Assembly (NCBI GenBank): GCA_007127385.1
Contig: SKZM01000075.1
Coordinates: 1-7,415, forward strand
Length of the DNA: 7,415 nucleotides
Origin: Methanosalsum sp.
GTDB lineage: Archaea; Halobacteriota; Methanosarcinia; Methanosarcinales; Methanosarcinaceae
Direction: 5' to 3'
The position numbers and the translations under genes are program-made. Positions 1 through 6,026 of this stretch are shown here, piece by piece (position 1 is the stretch's first letter; each line of letters opens with the position of its first letter). A model generated the notes under the pieces. It did not search any database. It had not been told where the DNA came from and worked only from the letters and a program-made list of their open reading frames with translations.

Positions 1-1
1 C

Positions 2-661
2 AGTTTTTCAGGGCATGTTGCAGCCCAGGTATATGCAAGGATTCCCAGGGCAGATACATATATAATTATTGGGCCAAACCATACAGGATATGGATCTCCC
101 ATTTCAGCTTCAGCTGATACATGGTCGACACCTCTTGGTGAGGTCAGAACAGATGAAGACCTTGTAAAATCTCTTGCAGGAAGTATCATTGATGTAGATG
201 AACTTGCACACAGGTTTGAACATTCCATTGAGGTCCAGCTACCTTTCTTACAGTATACACTTGATCATGATTTTGAAATCCTTCCAATATGCATGGGTCT
301 TCAGGATGAAGAAACTGCATCTGAGGTGGGACATGAAATTGTTCGTGCAGTCAAAGATGCTGGAAAAAAAGTAGTTATAATTGCTTCAAGTGATTTCACC
401 CACTACCGAAGTGCAGATATTGCATATGATACAGATCAATATATTATTGAAGCTATAGAAAAAATGGATGTTTCCGAAATCTACAGGCGAATAATGGAAA
501 AAAATGCTTCAGCATGTGGTTTTGGACCAATTGCTGCTATGATTACTGCAGCAAGGCTACTTGGTGCCACAAAAACAGAACTTTTAACATATTCAACCAG
601 TGGCGACGTTATTGGAGATATGAGTTCTGTTGTGGGCTATGGAGCAATAACTGTAGAGTAA
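2..661 (+). CDS. MEMO1 family protein (AmmeMemoRadiSam system protein B), 5'-truncated
   Basis: The open frame enters from the left edge and runs 219 codons to TAA. The family is usually about 265-270 residues, so roughly 45-50 N-terminal residues, including the conserved PHAGY histidine, lie outside the window. The visible part starts at the SG that normally follows PHAGY. Counting from the first visible codon it then shows GPNHTGYG (His27), EHSIEVQLPF (His74), SSDFTHY (Asp131, His134) and ACGFGPI (Cys172). These match the conserved pocket of human MEMO1 (His49, His81, Cys244), a fold related to LigB-type extradiol dioxygenases. The biochemical role in archaea is not established; partners in many genomes are AMMECR1 and radical SAM proteins, neither visible here. 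It is cytosolic, with no membrane segment seen. It ends 36 bases before mevalonate kinase and is probably co-transcribed with it. Family assignment is firm; function is unknown. Confidence 0.9.
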   Translation, partial: SFSGHVAAQVYARIPRADTYIIIGPNHTGYGSPISASADTWSTPLGEVRTDEDLVKSLAGSIIDVDELAHRFEHSIEVQLPFLQYTLDHDFEILPICMGLQDEETASEVGHEIVRAVKDAGKKVVIIASSDFTHYRSADIAYDTDQYIIEAIEKMDVSEIYRRIMEKNASACGFGPIAAMITAARLLGATKTELLTYSTSGDVIGDMSSVVGYGAITVE

Positions 662-697
662 AAATAGCATTAATATTTATGATCGATGGTAATAGAG

Positions 698-1612
698 ATG
701 GTTATTTGTTCAGCACCTGGAAAAATATATCTGTTCGGTGAACATGCTGTTGTATATGGCGAAGATGCGATATGCTGTGCAATTGATCTTCGGGCCAGGG
801 TTAGCGCAAATCTCAGTGAGGACATCCAGATTAAATCAGCACTTGGAACCACATCTCTGGATTTTGAAATACATCCCTATGTTTCAGGAGCGATAGAATC
901 GATAAGGGAAATCATTCCATTTAGAGGTGTGGATATTGAAGTCGATTCGGATATTCCTCCGGGTTCTGGCCTGGGGTCATCTGCTGCAGTAACGGTTGCA
1001 ACATTGGCAGCTCTTAATAGATTGTTTGGATGTGAACTGGATCATGAACAGATTGCAGAAATTGGCCATAATATTGAAAAGAAAGTGCAGAATGCAGCAA
1101 GTTCAACAGATACCTACGTTAGTACACACGGAGGTGTTGTACGAATATCCAGTCATAAAAAACTGCCAATGATTGAATGTGGAATCATTGTTGGAAATAC
1201 AAAAAAATATTCATCTACAAAAGAACTGGTAGCCGGTGTTTCTGAACTTCATTCAAGGTATTCAGATATTCTGTCTCCTATATTTTCCACAATTGGTATG
1301 ATCGCTAAAACGGGTGAAGAACTGATAATCAAAAAAGATTATGTATCAGTTGGGGAGCTCATGAATATAAATCAGGGACTTCTTGATGCAATTGGAATAA
1401 ACTGCGATGAGTTATCATCTCTTGTACATGCTGCCAGGAACAATGGTGCATATGGTGCCAAGATTACAGGTGCCGGTGGTGGCGGATGTATGATTGCAAT
1501 TGCAGATAATTCCATCGTGCCTGATATATCATATGCAATAAACTCCAGAGGAGGGGATGCAATTGTTACCAGAACTACTGAAAAGGGAATCTTTGTGGAG
1601 TCATTCTCATGA
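698..1612 (+). CDS. mvk: Mevalonate kinase (GHMP kinase family)
   Basis: ATP-dependent phosphorylation of mevalonate to mevalonate-5-phosphate, the first committed kinase step of archaeal isoprenoid lipid synthesis. At 304 residues it has the short archaeal length. GHMP motifs are in order: APGKIYLFGEH (6-16, Lys9, Glu15), the phosphate-binding loop PPGSGLGSSAA (87-97), the probable catalytic Asp138 in SSTDTYVST, and the C-terminal GAGGGGC (258-264) after Lys255. The start at 698 was preferred over ATG 686 because the N terminus MVICSAPGK then matches my recollection of the M. mazei enzyme (MVSCSAPGK), and a GGT lies 7 bases upstream, while ATG 686 has no usable ribosome site. The M. mazei enzyme is reported to be insensitive to feedback by downstream prenyl diphosphates; the same is only inferred here. 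The stop overlaps the next gene by ATGA, implying translational coupling. Confidence 0.95.
   Translation: MVICSAPGKIYLFGEHAVVYGEDAICCAIDLRARVSANLSEDIQIKSALGTTSLDFEIHPYVSGAIESIREIIPFRGVDIEVDSDIPPGSGLGSSAAVTVATLAALNRLFGCELDHEQIAEIGHNIEKKVQNAASSTDTYVSTHGGVVRISSHKKLPMIECGIIVGNTKKYSSTKELVAGVSELHSRYSDILSPIFSTIGMIAKTGEELIIKKDYVSVGELMNINQGLLDAIGINCDELSSLVHAARNNGAYGAKITGAGGGGCMIAIADNSIVPDISYAINSRGGDAIVTRTTEKGIFVESFS
1597..1600 (+). promoter_or_regulatory. Ribosome binding site for isopentenyl phosphate kinase
   Basis: GGAG lies inside the last codons of mevalonate kinase, 8 bases before ATG 1609. Together with the ATGA stop/start overlap it fixes the start of the next gene and supports coupled translation. 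Confidence 0.7.
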
Positions 1613-2379
1613 GTCAACATAAAAACATTACAATTCTGAAGATAGGCGGAAGTGTAATTACGGATAAGAGTTCTGATAGTGGGAAGGTTCAAATCGAAGA
1701 AATCGAGCGTATATGTCAGGAAATATCTGGATATAGCAAAGATCTTATAATTGTCCATGGTGCTGGTTCCTATGGTCATCCACTTGCAAAAAAATATGAT
1801 CTGGATAATATTCCAGACCCAAAGGGTGCAGTTGTAACACATAGTTCTGTAAAATCCTTAAATACTATTATGGTAAGTTCACTTCAAAAAGCTGGAATAG
1901 ATGCAGTTTCTGTACATCCGCTAAATAACACTGTCTCAAATGACGGAAGAATTTCGGACATGTTTTTAGGTAACATCCATATTATGCTGGAAAATGGTTT
2001 GGTCCCGGTGATGCATGGTGATGTGGTAATGGACACAAAAAAGAATTTTTCTGTTATTTCCGGGGATCAGATCGTTTCATACCTTGCAAATAGAATGAAA
2101 GCTTCCAGGATTGGAATTGGAAGTATTGAAGATGGGGTTATGGACAATAAAGGAAAAACCCTTGCCAAAATAACCAGTTCCAATTATAGAGAGATAGAAA
2201 AGTTTATAGGCTCATCCAAAAATACTGATGTCACTGGTGGTATGCTTGGAAAAGTTAATGAGCTACTTCAGCTTTGTGAAATAACCGGTACTACTTCCTA
2301 TATTTTCAATGCGAAAAAACCAAATAATATTTCGTATTTTTTAAGTGGACACAACATAGGAACTGCAATAAAAAAATAG
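1609..2379 (+). CDS. ipk: Isopentenyl phosphate kinase (amino acid kinase family)
   Basis: Phosphorylates isopentenyl phosphate to isopentenyl diphosphate using ATP, the characteristic kinase of the modified archaeal mevalonate routes. The 256-residue protein is full length. N-terminal ILKIGGS carries Lys11, followed by Lys20 in ITDK. VHGAGSYGHP (49-58) contains His57, which aligns with the catalytic His60 of the M. jannaschii enzyme and separates IPK from acetylglutamate and fosfomycin kinases. HGDVV (136-140) and ISGDQIVSYLA (150-160) form the nucleotide/substrate core, and TDVTGGMLGK (206-215) is the usual C-terminal family motif. It overlaps mevalonate kinase by 4 bases and is 28 bases from the isomerase, so it sits in the same operon as the enzymes before and after it in the pathway. 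It ends in TAG, with an in-frame TGA two codons later. Confidence 0.94.
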   Translation: MSQHKNITILKIGGSVITDKSSDSGKVQIEEIERICQEISGYSKDLIIVHGAGSYGHPLAKKYDLDNIPDPKGAVVTHSSVKSLNTIMVSSLQKAGIDAVSVHPLNNTVSNDGRISDMFLGNIHIMLENGLVPVMHGDVVMDTKKNFSVISGDQIVSYLANRMKASRIGIGSIEDGVMDNKGKTLAKITSSNYREIEKFIGSSKNTDVTGGMLGKVNELLQLCEITGTTSYIFNAKKPNNISYFLSGHNIGTAIKK

Positions 2380-2407
2380 ATATGATAGATTGTAAACAGG
2401 TTTTATA

Positions 2408-3496
2408 ATGAGTACATCCCAGAGAAAAATAGAACACCTTAAATTCTGTGCAAATCGTCCAGTAGAATCAAAGAAGGCTACTTCTGGATTTGATGATGTT
2501 ATATTGGTACATCGTGCACTTCCTGAAATGAGCATTGATGATATTGATTTATCTACAGATTTTCTTGGAAAACGATTAAATGCACCTTTTATGATTGCTT
2601 CTATTACTGGGGGACATCCTGATACTACTGTTATTAATTCGGCTCTTGCAGAAGCTGTCGAGGAAACTGGACTTGGAATCGGAGTCGGAAGTCAGAGAGC
2701 AGCTATTGAAGACCCTGAACAGGAATATTCGTTCAGTGTAGTCCGTGAGAAGGCGCCAAATGCTTTTGTATATGGAAACATCGGTGCCGCTCAGATAAAA
2801 GAATATGGTATCGAAGGCATTGAACGAATGATAGAAATGATCGATGCAGATGCTTTTGCTATCCATTTAAACTTTCTGCAGGAAGCTATTCAGCCAGAAG
2901 GAGATATTGATGCATCGGGAGTTCTTGATGCTATATCTGAGATATGTTCTCTAAAAATACCTATCATTGTTAAAGAGACTGGTTCGGGGATTTCTCATGA
3001 GGATGCATTACTTCTCAAAAAAGCAGGTGTTTCTTCCATTGATGTGGGAGGAGTTGGTGGGACAAGCTGGGCAGGTGTAGAAGTTTATCGTGCAGATGAC
3101 AGAAAAGAGACATCAGCTAAAAATATGGGTGAACTGTTCTGGGATTTTGGGATTCCAACTGCATCTAGTATTGTGGAATGTAATGTATCACTCCCGATAG
3201 TCGCTACAGGCGGTATCAGAACCGGTCTGGATGTTGCAAAATCCATATCATTGGGTGCCAGCGTAGCAAGCTCAGCACTTCCCTTTGTTGAACCGGCATT
3301 TAATGGTCCTGAAGAAGTTACTAGAAAACTAACATCGATAATTGATGAACTAAAGGTAGCGATGTTCCTTGCAGGATGCAGGAACATAGAAATGCTGAAA
3401 AGAACACCTCTGGTCATTACTGGATGGACCGAACAATATCTTGATCAGAGGGGTTTTGATCTCTCTGATTTTGCATTGAGATCTAATATTTTATAA
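2408..3496 (+). CDS. fni: Type II isopentenyl-diphosphate delta-isomerase (FMN-dependent)
   Basis: Interconverts IPP and DMAPP, providing the allylic starter for prenyl chain growth; needs reduced FMN and Mg2+. The 362-residue length is typical of archaeal type II enzymes. Visible motifs in order: N-terminal RKIEHL (6-11), the flavin-binding ASITGGH (64-70), GVGSQRAAIED (92-102), HLNFLQEAIQPEGD (153-166), VKETGSGIS (188-196), GGVGGTSWAGVE (214-225) and ATGGIRTG (266-273). His153, Asn155, Gln158 and Glu159 line up with His155, Asn157, Gln160 and Glu161 of the Sulfolobus shibatae enzyme, which bind substrate and Mg2+. It is not the Nudix-type (type I) isomerase. ATG 2408 is preceded by only a weak AGGT six bases upstream, so its translation may depend partly on the preceding gene. 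It is followed by a 93-base leader before RNase J. Confidence 0.95.
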   Translation: MSTSQRKIEHLKFCANRPVESKKATSGFDDVILVHRALPEMSIDDIDLSTDFLGKRLNAPFMIASITGGHPDTTVINSALAEAVEETGLGIGVGSQRAAIEDPEQEYSFSVVREKAPNAFVYGNIGAAQIKEYGIEGIERMIEMIDADAFAIHLNFLQEAIQPEGDIDASGVLDAISEICSLKIPIIVKETGSGISHEDALLLKKAGVSSIDVGGVGGTSWAGVEVYRADDRKETSAKNMGELFWDFGIPTASSIVECNVSLPIVATGGIRTGLDVAKSISLGASVASSALPFVEPAFNGPEEVTRKLTSIIDELKVAMFLAGCRNIEMLKRTPLVITGWTEQYLDQRGFDLSDFALRSNIL

Positions 3497-3499
3497 AAG
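3489..3499 (+). promoter_or_regulatory. Candidate archaeal TATA box for RNase J (internal promoter)
   Basis: TTTTATAAAAG resembles the archaeal box A and overlaps the isomerase stop codon. A start of transcription about 25 bases downstream would fall near 3518-3522, giving a leader of about 70 bases before ATG 3590. No clear purine-rich BRE is seen upstream, and AT-rich intergenic DNA gives such matches by chance, so this is only a candidate. Confidence 0.35.
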
Positions 3500-3507
3500 T
3501 AAGAATC

Positions 3508-3520
3508 ATATTGTTAATAT
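3508..3520. repeat. Small perfect inverted repeat downstream of the TATA-like box
   Basis: ATATT, a 3-base centre GTT, then AATAT: a perfect 5+5 palindrome 9 bases after the TATA-like box, where a bound repressor would block the initiation complex. It is entirely A/T in its arms, so chance is a serious alternative. Confidence 0.3.
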
Positions 3521-3531
3521 TTGAGGAAATC

Positions 3532-3556
3532 GGCATTGCTAACTAAGGCATTGCTA
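3532..3556 (+). repeat. 10-bp direct repeat with 15-bp period in the RNase J leader
   Basis: GGCATTGCTA occurs at 3532-3541 and again exactly at 3547-3556, separated by ACTAA. The two copies lie in the non-coding leader between the TATA-like box and the ribosome binding site. It could be a slippage duplication, a protein or RNA binding site, or nothing; function is not evident from the sequence. Confidence 0.8.
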
Positions 3557-3578
3557 GATTTTGATTTAAATAAACATT

Positions 3579-3583
3579 GGAGG
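3579..3583 (+). promoter_or_regulatory. Strong Shine-Dalgarno site for RNase J
   Basis: GGAGG with a 6-base spacer to ATG 3590 is the best ribosome site in the window. It decides the start: in-frame upstream TTG codons at 3521 and 3536 would add residues not expected in this family. Confidence 0.9.
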
Positions 3584-3589
3584 ATTATT

Positions 3590-4930
3590 ATGACAGAAAT
3601 AGGAATAATTGCAGTTGGTGGCTATAATGAAATGGGCCGTAATATGACTGCTGTCAGAATTGATGAGGATATAATCATTCTTGATATGGGCCTCAGACTG
3701 GATAGAGTACAGATCCATGAGGATGTAGAAATAGATAAAATGCATTCTCTTGAACTGATAGAAATGGGAGCTATACCTGATGATACAATAATGAAACAGA
3801 TCAATGGAACAGTGCGTGCAATTGCCTGTACCCACGGACATCTGGACCATATTGGTGCTATTTCAAAACTGGCACATAGGTATTCTGCACCTATTATCAG
3901 TACTCCTTATACATCAGCCTTGATCAGGCACCAGATAGATTCAGAACGAAAGTTTGGCGTAAAGAACAAGATCATTTCTCTTGAAGCTGGAGGAATCTAT
4001 CAGGTCACAGAGGATATTTCTATAGAATTTATCCGAATGCAACACAGTATTATTGACTGCGTGTTTATAGCAATACATACTCCTGTAGGTGCTGTTCTCT
4101 ATGGTTGTGATTTCAAGCTGGACAGGATGCCTACTCTTGGGGAGGCACCAGACTTTGCACGCCTTCGTTCTCTTGGAAAAGAAGGTGTTGTAGCATTGAT
4201 CACGGAAAGTACAAATTCCGGAATTTCTGGTAAAACACCATCAGAACAGGTTGCACATGATATGCTAGGTGATGTTTTGCTTGGAACTGAAGAACCGGAT
4301 GTTGGAATGATTGTCACAACGTTTGCTTCACATATAGCCCGAATGAATTCAATAATTCAATTTGCAGGAGAAATGGGTCGTATTCCTATACTGCTGGGAC
4401 GTTCCATGGATCGATATGTAAGTACTGCAGCTGATATGGGATATATAGAACTTCCACCAAACGCAGAAATATACGGATCAAGAAAAGAAATTGATAATGC
4501 ATTCAAGAAAATAATGAAAGAAGGAAAGGAAAAATACCTTCCAATAGTTACTGGCCATCAGGGTGAACCCGGAGCAATACTTACAAGAGTTGCAAATGGT
4601 GAAACACCATATAAGATCGAATCCGGAGATCGTGTTATTTTTTCTGCTAACGTAATTCCCAGTCCAATGACCCAGGCAAACAGGTATGCAGTTGAGACCA
4701 AACTTAAAATGCATGGTGCAAGAATTTATACAGATGTTCATGTATCTGGACATGCATACCGTGAAGATCACTGGGAACTGTTAAGGATGGTAAATCCCGA
4801 ACATGTAATACCTGCCCATGGTCACATAAATATGCACAGTTCTTACATTGAAATGGCAGAAGATGCGGGCTACATTATGGGAGATACTGTGCACCTGTTG
4901 AGAAACGGAGAAGAACTATATATTGAATAA
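3590..4930 (+). CDS. rnj: Archaeal ribonuclease J (metallo-beta-lactamase/beta-CASP nuclease)
   Basis: Predicted cytosolic 5'-3' exoribonuclease in RNA decay or maturation. The 446 residues match archaeal RNase J (the M. jannaschii homologue is about 448). Zinc-binding MBL motifs: LDMG (Asp32), THGHLDHIG (His82, His84, Asp86, His87), RMQHSI (His152) and GCDFK (Asp174). The beta-CASP domain gives motif A ESTN (Glu206), motif B FASHIAR (His248) and motif C VSGHA (His388), followed by PAHGH (His410). GHQGEPGA (322-329) is the usual RNase J signature. There are no N-terminal KH domains, so it is not archaeal CPSF1, and the bacterial RNase J C-terminal domain is absent. The position between isomerase and GGPP synthase resembles an arrangement I recall in other euryarchaea; the two functions have no known biochemical link. 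Its own promoter is possible. Confidence 0.93.
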   Translation: MTEIGIIAVGGYNEMGRNMTAVRIDEDIIILDMGLRLDRVQIHEDVEIDKMHSLELIEMGAIPDDTIMKQINGTVRAIACTHGHLDHIGAISKLAHRYSAPIISTPYTSALIRHQIDSERKFGVKNKIISLEAGGIYQVTEDISIEFIRMQHSIIDCVFIAIHTPVGAVLYGCDFKLDRMPTLGEAPDFARLRSLGKEGVVALITESTNSGISGKTPSEQVAHDMLGDVLLGTEEPDVGMIVTTFASHIARMNSIIQFAGEMGRIPILLGRSMDRYVSTAADMGYIELPPNAEIYGSRKEIDNAFKKIMKEGKEKYLPIVTGHQGEPGAILTRVANGETPYKIESGDRVIFSANVIPSPMTQANRYAVETKLKMHGARIYTDVHVSGHAYREDHWELLRMVNPEHVIPAHGHINMHSSYIEMAEDAGYIMGDTVHLLRNGEELYIE

Positions 4931-4949
4931 TAAGTGCATATCGGATATT

Positions 4950-4955
4950 GTGATC
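4950..4955 (+). promoter_or_regulatory. Atypical ribosome binding site for GGPP synthase
   Basis: GTGATC four bases before ATG 4960 is complementary to the GATCAC just inside the archaeal 16S rRNA 3' end (GATCACCTCC). It lacks the usual GGAGG core, so the match is to the upstream half of the anti-Shine-Dalgarno region. Confidence 0.45.
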
Positions 4956-4959
4956 AATT

Positions 4960-5928
4960 ATGTCAGATGTCATTGAGCAATTACAGAACATAACTACCTA
5001 TGTAGATAAAGCAATTTCAGAAATGCTTCCTATAGCTTATCCTGATGAGTTGTATAAAGCTTCCAGATATCTTCCTGATGCAGGCGGTAAACGCCTGCGT
5101 CCAGCCACACTTGTTCTTGCAGCTCAGGCAGTGGGTTCTAATATTGATGATGTGCTTCCTGCTGCAGTATCTGTTGAACTGGTGCATAATTTTACACTTA
5201 TCCATGATGATATCATGGATGAAGATTCATTCCGGAGAGGAATAGAAGCTGTACATGTAAAATGGGGGCTATCCGGTGCGATTCTGGCAGGAGATACACT
5301 TTATTCAAAGGCATTTGAAATTCTGGCAGGCATGGATAATGATCCGGTTCGGCTGAATAAATGTATAGAACTCCTGTCCCAGACATGTACCCAGATATGT
5401 GAAGGGCAGTGGATGGATATTGAATTTGAACATCGTGATGATGTTACCAAAGAAGAATATCTAGAAATGGTTGAGAAAAAAACATCAGTACTTTATGCAG
5501 CTGCAGCTAAGGCAGGAGCAATTCTTGGAGGAGCTTCCGATGAAGTTGCCAATTCTCTATATGACTTTGGTAGGCTTATTGGCGTAGGTTTCCAGATTTA
5601 TGATGATGTTCTGGATCTGATAACTCCAGAAGATGTACTAGGTAAAGTGCGCGGCAGCGATCTAATGGAAGGGAAAAAGACATTGATCGCAATGCATGCA
5701 ATCAATAACGGCGTTGATTTGAAGATTTTTGGTAAAGGTAATGCTGGAAAAATTGAAATTGAGGAAGCTGTTAAAGTACTCGAAGAATCAGAGTCTATTG
5801 ATTATGCTCAGGAACTTGCATTTTCCTATATACAGCAAGGAAAAGAAAAACTTAGTGTACTTCCGGATTCCGATTCAAAATCAGCTCTGCTTGAAATTGC
5901 AGATTACATGATTGAAAGGAAATATTGA
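4960..5928 (+). CDS. idsA: Geranylgeranyl diphosphate synthase (short-chain trans-prenyltransferase)
   Basis: Condenses IPP onto DMAPP and longer allylic diphosphates, here most likely to C20 GGPP, the precursor of archaeol-type ether lipids. The 322 residues include GGKRLRP (42-48, IPP binding), the first aspartate-rich motif DDIMD (83-87), RRG (92-94), the GDTL segment (111-114), the second aspartate-rich motif DDVLD (215-219) and GSDLMEGKKTL (232-242). Phe78, fifth residue before the first motif, is the chain-length position; an aromatic residue there is typical of archaeal type I GGPP synthases and argues for C20 rather than a longer product. The usual proline after RRGx is Glu96 here (RRGIEAVH), a mild oddity. 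It starts 29 bases after RNase J, with no terminator between. Its TGA stop overlaps a following ATG (TGATG). Confidence 0.95.
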   Translation: MSDVIEQLQNITTYVDKAISEMLPIAYPDELYKASRYLPDAGGKRLRPATLVLAAQAVGSNIDDVLPAAVSVELVHNFTLIHDDIMDEDSFRRGIEAVHVKWGLSGAILAGDTLYSKAFEILAGMDNDPVRLNKCIELLSQTCTQICEGQWMDIEFEHRDDVTKEEYLEMVEKKTSVLYAAAAKAGAILGGASDEVANSLYDFGRLIGVGFQIYDDVLDLITPEDVLGKVRGSDLMEGKKTLIAMHAINNGVDLKIFGKGNAGKIEIEEAVKVLEESESIDYAQELAFSYIQQGKEKLSVLPDSDSKSALLEIADYMIERKY

Positions 5929-5996
5929 TGGAAATAGGTCACCACTTTATTGCACTGGTGGATTCCGGTTTCAATAGTGAATTTAAACCATTATAG
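5928..5996 (+). CDS. Possible 22-codon ORF, or TAG-interrupted 5' extension of the next gene
   Basis: ATG 5928 overlaps the GGPP synthase stop as TGATG, an arrangement typical of coupled translation. The frame runs 22 codons (beginning MEIGHHFIAL) to TAG at 5994-5996. It is in the same frame as the DUF2103-like gene, with no other stop up to ATG 6027, so TAG read-through would give one product of about 149 residues. I recognise no family in the peptide. A short open frame of this length is not improbable by chance, and the region also holds a TATA-like box, which favours a plain intergenic reading. It carries no ribosome site of its own beyond possible coupling. Confidence 0.2.
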   Translation: MEIGHHFIALVDSGFNSEFKPL

Positions 5997-6004
5997 TTTT
6001 ATAG
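5997..6004 (+). promoter_or_regulatory. Candidate TATA box for the DUF2103-like / marker 12 pair
   Basis: TTTTATAG is centred about 26 bases before ATG 6027, the usual archaeal distance from TATA box to transcription start. Transcription would begin at or next to the start codon, giving a nearly leaderless mRNA, in keeping with the lack of a Shine-Dalgarno sequence before this gene. A second TATA-like stretch (ATTATAG) lies at 5990-5996. Confidence 0.4.
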
Positions 6005-6011
6005 ATTCAAA

Positions 6012-6023
6012 AAGATCAATCTT
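6012..6023. repeat. Perfect inverted repeat at the predicted transcription start
   Basis: AAGAT-CA-ATCTT is a perfect 5+5 palindrome between the TATA-like box and ATG 6027. The 2-base centre is too tight for an RNA hairpin, so if functional it would be a DNA operator. Short and AT-rich, so chance cannot be excluded. Confidence 0.3.
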
Positions 6024-6026
6024 CAA

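Noticed and set aside
686..697. ATG 686 as the mevalonate kinase start
   Set aside because: It adds four residues not expected from the Methanosarcina homologue and has no ribosome site at a workable distance.
1372..1842. 156-codon open frame on the minus strand across mevalonate kinase and IPK
   Set aside because: It lies wholly antisense to two well-supported genes, has no recognisable domain, and its sequence is explained as a shadow of their codon pattern.
3085..3417. 110-codon open frame on the minus strand inside the isomerase gene
   Set aside because: Antisense to conserved isomerase motifs, with no ribosome site or family resemblance.
3521..3589. N-terminal extension of RNase J from TTG 3521 (23 extra residues)
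   Set aside because: GGAGG six bases before ATG 3590 and the family length of about 448 residues support the shorter protein; the extension includes the leader repeat.
5045..5245. 66-codon plus-strand frame inside GGPP synthase
   Set aside because: Out of frame with the conserved synthase, hydrophobic and repetitive, no family features; a frame shadow.
5938..5962. Hairpin terminator after GGPP synthase (CACCA...TGGTG)
   Set aside because: The stem is only 4-5 pairs with an 11-base loop and no following T-run; archaeal termination relies on T-rich tracts, which are lacking here.
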